Assembly (NCBI RefSeq): GCF_900116495.1
Contig: NZ_FPAY01000004.1
Coordinates: 1-64,000, forward strand
Source of the DNA: Arthrobacter sp. ov118
GTDB lineage: Bacteria > Actinomycetota > Actinomycetes > Actinomycetales > Micrococcaceae
DNA length: 64,000 nt
Reading direction: 5' to 3'
Position numbers and translations under genes: made by a program. The notes below the pieces were generated by a model. The model was not told the DNA's origin. It did no database searches and saw nothing but the letters and a program-made list of their open reading frames with translations. Below, piece after piece: positions 60,344 to 64,000 of the stretch (the stretch's first letter is position 1; each line of letters begins with the position of its first letter).

Positions 60344-61036
60344 ATGACGACTCCCGATGCAGCTGCCGGCTCCGCCCTGGGCGCTGCTGCGGCGCGCCTG
60401 CGCGTGGCCGTTCCCTCCGTAGCGGACCGGGTGGCGGCCGAACTGCGTCTGCAGCTGGCCGAGGGTGCGCTCCTGCCGGGCGCCCGGCTCACGGAATCGG
60501 CCATTGCCGAAGACCTGGGCGTTTCCCGCAACACGGTCCGGGAGGCCTTCGCCGAACTGGCGGCCGAGCGGCTGGTGGTCCGGCATCCGAACCGGGGCGT
60601 CTTTGTGGCCAGCCTGGAGTCGGGCGACATCCACGACGTCTATACAGTGCGCCGAGCGGTTGAAGTCAGCGCGATCCGCGCGGGGGGCAGTCCTGAACGG
60701 GTAGCCGCGGTACGGGCCGCCGTCGAGGAGGGCAAAGCCGCGGCCGCGGCGGACGACGAAGAAGCACTGGGCACGGCCAACCAGCACTTCCACCGCGCCA
60801 TAGTGGCGATGGCAGGCAGCAGGCGGCTGGACACGATCATGGCTCAGGTCCTGGCCGAGATGCGGCTGTTCTTCCACAAGGCCACCGTGGACGCGCACTT
60901 CTACCGGGGCTGGCTTCCGGATAACGAGGAGATCTGCCAGGCTCTGGAAGCCGGGGACCCGGACCGCGCCGGTGACTTGCTGCTGGCCTACCTCGACCGG
61001 TCAGAGGAGCGGCAGGCCGCGGTCCACGGGGACTGA
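60344..61036 (+). CDS. GntR family regulator, FCD (FadR-type) subgroup
   Basis: A 230-residue regulator: winged HTH at about 23-90 (LTESAIAEDLGVSRNTVREAF) and an all-helical FCD domain with the metal-ligand pattern (NQHFHRAIVAMAGSRRLD, and H in later helices). The longer ORF start overlaps the divergent promoter. It likely represses the pxpA operon in the absence of 5-oxoproline or a related acid. A strong terminator follows. Confidence 0.9.
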   Translation: MTTPDAAAGSALGAAAARLRVAVPSVADRVAAELRLQLAEGALLPGARLTESAIAEDLGVSRNTVREAFAELAAERLVVRHPNRGVFVASLESGDIHDVYTVRRAVEVSAIRAGGSPERVAAVRAAVEEGKAAAAADDEEALGTANQHFHRAIVAMAGSRRLDTIMAQVLAEMRLFFHKATVDAHFYRGWLPDNEEICQALEAGDPDRAGDLLLAYLDRSEERQAAVHGD

Positions 61037-61071
61037 GCCCGACTCCCTTGCTGCCCCCCGCTCTGCACGCA

Positions 61072-61116
61072 AAAACTCTCGGCACGGTCCAGCGTTGGGA
61101 CGGTGCCGAGAGTTTT
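61072..61116. terminator. Bidirectional terminator
   Basis: A 14-bp perfect stem (61072-61085 with 61103-61116) flanked by A and T tracts on the two sides, between convergent gntR and the ABC permease. This is the most typical rho-independent terminator of the window. Confidence 0.9.
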
Positions 61117-61158
61117 GATGCCGCGGTTGGGGCCCGATTCAGCTTCGGTGCCGGAGGA

Positions 61159-62439
61159 CTATTTGGTGTTCGCACCCACGGTTTCGCTCTGGGCGGGTGT
61201 GGTCTTCTCCGGGACGGGCGGAGGTGTGGTCTTGCGCTTGAATTGCTTCCCGAGGATGCTTTCGCCGCCGCTGCGGTTTTTGTTGAAGATGTCGAAAGCG
61301 ACGGCCAGGAGGAGCACCAGGCCCTTGATGAGTTGCTGGTAGTCGGTGCCGAGCCCGAGGATCGACATGCCGTTGTTGAGCACGCCCATGATGAGGCCGC
61401 CAACCATGGCTCCCGCCACGGTTCCGATGCCGCCCGTGACCGCTGCGCCGCCAATAAACGCCGCCGCGATGGCGTCCAGCTCGAAGCCGGTGCCGCCGGC
61501 GGGCTGTGCCGAATTTAGCCGGGCCGTGAAAACGAGGCCTGCGAGGGCGGCGAGGACGCCCATGTTGACGAAGAGCCGGAAGGTGACCGCCTTTGTCTTG
61601 ATGCCGGAGAGTTCGGCCGCGTGGAGGTTGCCGCCGATGGCGTAGGTGTGCCGGCCGAAGACGCTGTTGTTCATGAGGGCCGTGTACACGATCACCAGGA
61701 CGGCAAGCACGATCAGGACGATCGGGGTGCCCCGGTAGGAGGCGAGCAGGAACGTGATGGTCAGCATGAGCAGCGCGATGAAGGCGGTCTTGACGACGAA
61801 CCAGACCGTGGGTTCGCTTTCAAGGTCGAACTTCTTGCGGATCCGGCGCTCCTTGACCGCCTGGATCAGCAGGGCAAGGGTTGCTCCGACGCCGAGAATG
61901 ACAGTGAGCCACTCCAGCACCGACGTGCCGCCCGAGATGTCCGGAAGGAAGCCTCCGCCCAGGGCCCGCAGCTCGGCAGGAAAGGGGGTGATCTGCTGGT
62001 TCTTGAGCACGATCAGGGTTAGTCCACGGAAGATCAGCATGCCGGCGAGGGTAACGATGAAGGCAGGGATTCCGACGTGGGCGATCCAGTAACCCTGCCA
62101 GGCCCCGACGAGGGCGCCGACCAGAAGGCAGGCCGGGATGGCGAGCCACCAGGGCCAGCCCCAATGCACGATCATGACGCCGGCAATGGCTCCGACGAAA
62201 CCGGCGACGGATCCCACGGAAAGGTCGATGTGGCCGGCGATGATAACCATGACCATGCCGATGGCGAGAATAAGGATGTAGCTGTTCTGGACAACGAGGT
62301 TGGTGACGTTCTGTGGTTCCAGGAGGATTCCGCCGGTAAGTCCCTGGAAAAGCAGGACGATCAGGATCAGGGCGACGAAGATGCCAACCTGGCGGAGGCG
62401 GCTTGTCAGGAAGCCGAGGGATTCTCGTAGGGCGGACAT
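61159..62439 (-). CDS. ABC permease for monosaccharides (XylH/GguB/MmsB type)
   Basis: A 426-residue permease of the ribose/xylose (CUT2) class with 10 or more transmembrane helices. AIGMVMVIIAGHIDLSVGSV is the class signature, and ELSGIKTKAVTFRLFVNMG and GGAAVTGGIGTVAGAMVGG follow. The length (over 400) and extra helices fit the XylH/GguB group rather than RbsC. A Pro/Thr-rich tail ends the protein. It follows the ATPase gene by 5 bp. The binding protein is probably beyond the window edge. Confidence 0.9.
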   Translation of the reverse strand: MSALRESLGFLTSRLRQVGIFVALILIVLLFQGLTGGILLEPQNVTNLVVQNSYILILAIGMVMVIIAGHIDLSVGSVAGFVGAIAGVMIVHWGWPWWLAIPACLLVGALVGAWQGYWIAHVGIPAFIVTLAGMLIFRGLTLIVLKNQQITPFPAELRALGGGFLPDISGGTSVLEWLTVILGVGATLALLIQAVKERRIRKKFDLESEPTVWFVVKTAFIALLMLTITFLLASYRGTPIVLIVLAVLVIVYTALMNNSVFGRHTYAIGGNLHAAELSGIKTKAVTFRLFVNMGVLAALAGLVFTARLNSAQPAGGTGFELDAIAAAFIGGAAVTGGIGTVAGAMVGGLIMGVLNNGMSILGLGTDYQQLIKGLVLLLAVAFDIFNKNRSGGESILGKQFKRKTTPPPVPEKTTPAQSETVGANTK

Positions 62440-62444
62440 GTTCG

Positions 62445-63974
62445 CTATTCCTTCTCTAGTGTCATGTAGTGCATGAGGGTCTCCTGGGATGCTTCCGCGA
62501 TGGGCACCTCGCCGGTGACGTGCCCGGCGGACAGGGTGTAGATGCGGTCGCAGATGCCGAGGAGTTCGGGCAGTTCGGACGAGATCACGATGACCGCTTT
62601 TCCTTCGGCCGCGAGCTTGGCGATGATCGTGTAGATCTCAAATTTTGCGCCGACGTCGATCCCGCGGGTGGGTTCATCAAGGATGAGCACGTCCGGGTCG
62701 GAGAACATCCATTTGCTCAGCACCACTTTCTGCTGGTTCCCGCCGGAGAGCTTGCCGGTGACGGCAGCCACCGAAGGAGCCTTGATGTTCATGCTCTTCC
62801 GGTAGCCGTTCGCCACGACGGTCTCCTCGTTCTTGTCCACCCAGCCGCCCTTGACGAGCTTGCGGAGCGCCGCCATGGAGATATTTCGCTTGATGTCTTC
62901 GATGAGGTTCAGACCGTAGTGTTTGCGGTCTTCGGTGGCGTACGCGATGCCGTGCTTGATGGCACCCGCGACGGTGCCGGTGTTGATTTCCTGACCGTAC
63001 TTGAAGACTTTCCCCGAGGTCGCAGTGCCGTAGGTCCTGCCGAAGACGCTCATGGCGAGCTCTGTCCTGCCGGCACCCATCAGGCCGGCGAGTCCCACCA
63101 CTTCGCCCTTCCGGACATTCAGACTGGCGTTGTTGACGACCATCCGGGTGAAGTCCTGGGGGTGCCGCACTGACCAGTCCTCAATCCGCAGGACCTCCTC
63201 ACCGATGTTCGGCTCCCGGTCCGGATACAGGCTTTCAAGGTCCCGGCCCACCATGCCGCGGATGATGCGTTCCTGGGTGATCTGGCCTTCGTCCAGCCGG
63301 AGGGTCTCGATGGTTTTGCCGTCGCGGATGATCGTGACGGCGTCCGCGACCTTGCGGATCTCGTTCAATTTGTGGCTGATGATGATGCTGGTGACGCCTT
63401 GCCCCTTCAGGTGGAGGATCAGGTCCAGCAGGTGGCCGGAGTCCTCGTCATTGAGCGCGGCGGTGGGCTCGTCCAGGATCAGCAGCTTGACCTCTTTGGA
63501 GAGTGCTTTGGCGATCTCCACCAATTGCTGCTTGCCGACGCTGATGTGCTGGACGGGGGTGACAGGGTTCTCGCTGAGGCCCACCCGGGCCAGCAGTTTG
63601 CTCGCTTCGAGGTTGGTTTTCCGCCAGTCCACCCAGCCGTTCCTGGCCTGTTCGTTGCCCAGGTAGATGTTCTCGGCGATGGACAGGAACGGGCTGAGCG
63701 CCAGTTCCTGGTGGATGATCACAATGCCCCGCTTCTCGCTGTCCGAGATGCTGGAGAAGTCGCACGGTTCATTTTCGAACAGGATGTCTCCCTCGAAGGA
63801 GCTGTGCGGATAGACGCCGGACAGAACTTTCATGAGGGTGGATTTGCCGGCGCCGTTTTCACCGCAAATGGCATGCACCTCGCCGCGGTTCACATCCAGC
63901 GTGACATCCTGGAGGGCCTTCACGCCGGGGAAGGTCTTGGTGATTCCTCGCATTTGAAGAATGGGTGTATTCAT
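62445..63974 (-). CDS. Sugar ABC transporter ATPase with two nucleotide-binding domains (XylG/GguA/MmsA type)
   Basis: A 509-residue protein with two ATPase halves. The first has Walker A GENGAGKST, signature ISVGKQQLVEIAKAL and Walker B LLILDEPTAAL. The second has a degenerate Walker A (GLMGAGRTEL), LSGGNQQKV and LILDEPTRGIDVG. This is the CUT2 pattern. ATG 63974 has GTGGGA upstream; TTG at 63980 is less likely. Xylose, arabinose or galactose are likely substrates from the GguA/XylG resemblance. Confidence 0.92.
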   Translation of the reverse strand: MNTPILQMRGITKTFPGVKALQDVTLDVNRGEVHAICGENGAGKSTLMKVLSGVYPHSSFEGDILFENEPCDFSSISDSEKRGIVIIHQELALSPFLSIAENIYLGNEQARNGWVDWRKTNLEASKLLARVGLSENPVTPVQHISVGKQQLVEIAKALSKEVKLLILDEPTAALNDEDSGHLLDLILHLKGQGVTSIIISHKLNEIRKVADAVTIIRDGKTIETLRLDEGQITQERIIRGMVGRDLESLYPDREPNIGEEVLRIEDWSVRHPQDFTRMVVNNASLNVRKGEVVGLAGLMGAGRTELAMSVFGRTYGTATSGKVFKYGQEINTGTVAGAIKHGIAYATEDRKHYGLNLIEDIKRNISMAALRKLVKGGWVDKNEETVVANGYRKSMNIKAPSVAAVTGKLSGGNQQKVVLSKWMFSDPDVLILDEPTRGIDVGAKFEIYTIIAKLAAEGKAVIVISSELPELLGICDRIYTLSAGHVTGEVPIAEASQETLMHYMTLEKE

Positions 63975-64000
63975 CGTCAATTCCCACTGACTGGTCGAAG

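Noticed and set aside
1..64000. tRNA, rRNA, CRISPR arrays, insertion sequences, integrases or attachment sites
   Set aside because: None seen on reading the intergenic regions; no transposase- or Cas-like protein among the ORFs.

Overview
The window looks like chromosomal DNA of a soil actinobacterium of the Arthrobacter/Pseudarthrobacter type (Micrococcaceae). The reasons are high GC, GTG starts and 4-nt start/stop overlaps, an Arthrobacter-style creatinase, a GH91 difructose-anhydride enzyme, and many catabolic modules each beside its own regulator. I see no rRNA, tRNA, insertion sequence, prophage or CRISPR array.

Layout. 1-9 kb: end of an M28 peptidase, then a nitrogen-compound region (NodB-like deacetylase, NCS1 permease, PucR regulator, IclR regulator, creatinase) and nagA. 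9-15.7 kb: a stress and envelope block (YihY, a DUF3618/holin-like/alanine-rich trio, PRC-DUF2382 protein, MarR, a catalase-fold protein, a stress-type sigma factor). The sigma gene runs antisense into a glycosyltransferase remnant. 16.1-22.9 kb: a heptose module (GmhB-like HAD, three glycosyltransferases, GmhA, HldE, SDR), unusual for a Gram-positive. 23-32 kb: small stress proteins, a CUT1 ABC transporter whose binding protein is divergent from its permeases, an isochorismatase-fold hydrolase, and manganese catalase with an SDR and an HPP protein. 32-40.4 kb: one leftward operon for uptake and intracellular breakdown of a fructo-disaccharide, probably difructose anhydride III (ABC transporter, GH91, LacI, fructokinase, GH32). 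40.7-49.4 kb: XRE regulator, SDR, zinc alcohol dehydrogenase, Hsp20, FMN reductase, GAF protein, a histidine-rich secreted protein, TetR and ArsR. 49.5-54.4 kb: a tartrate/dicarboxylate pathway (LysR, TtuC-like dehydrogenase, DctA, glycerate kinase) with frameshifts in the last two genes. 54.5-61 kb: 5-oxoprolinase operon (PxpA, MFS, fused PxpB-PxpC, biotin carboxylase) with a divergent GntR. 61.2-64 kb: permease and ATPase of a ribose/xylose-type ABC importer.

How it fits together. Several modules can be read as complete routes. The imported disaccharide goes through GH91 and GH32 to fructose and then fructose phosphate. Tartrate or malate goes through TtuC to glycerate and phosphoglycerate. 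5-oxoproline goes to glutamate. Sedoheptulose-7-P goes through GmhA, HldE and GmhB to an ADP-heptose used by the neighbouring glycosyltransferases.

The most interesting unexplained signal is a 16-bp motif, approximately yAAGCnnrCTTAsTAw. It occurs nine times, always between genes and always oriented toward a following gene, mostly stress genes: the PRC protein, alanine-rich protein, sigma factor, LapA-like protein, Mn catalase and others. It may define a stress regulon, possibly under the MarR protein encoded at 13332. Other signals worth attention are paired GTTGCAT sites at creatinase, a 60-bp promoter duplicated between the XRE gene and hsp20, and an Asn in place of a presumed catalytic Asp in the GH91 enzyme.
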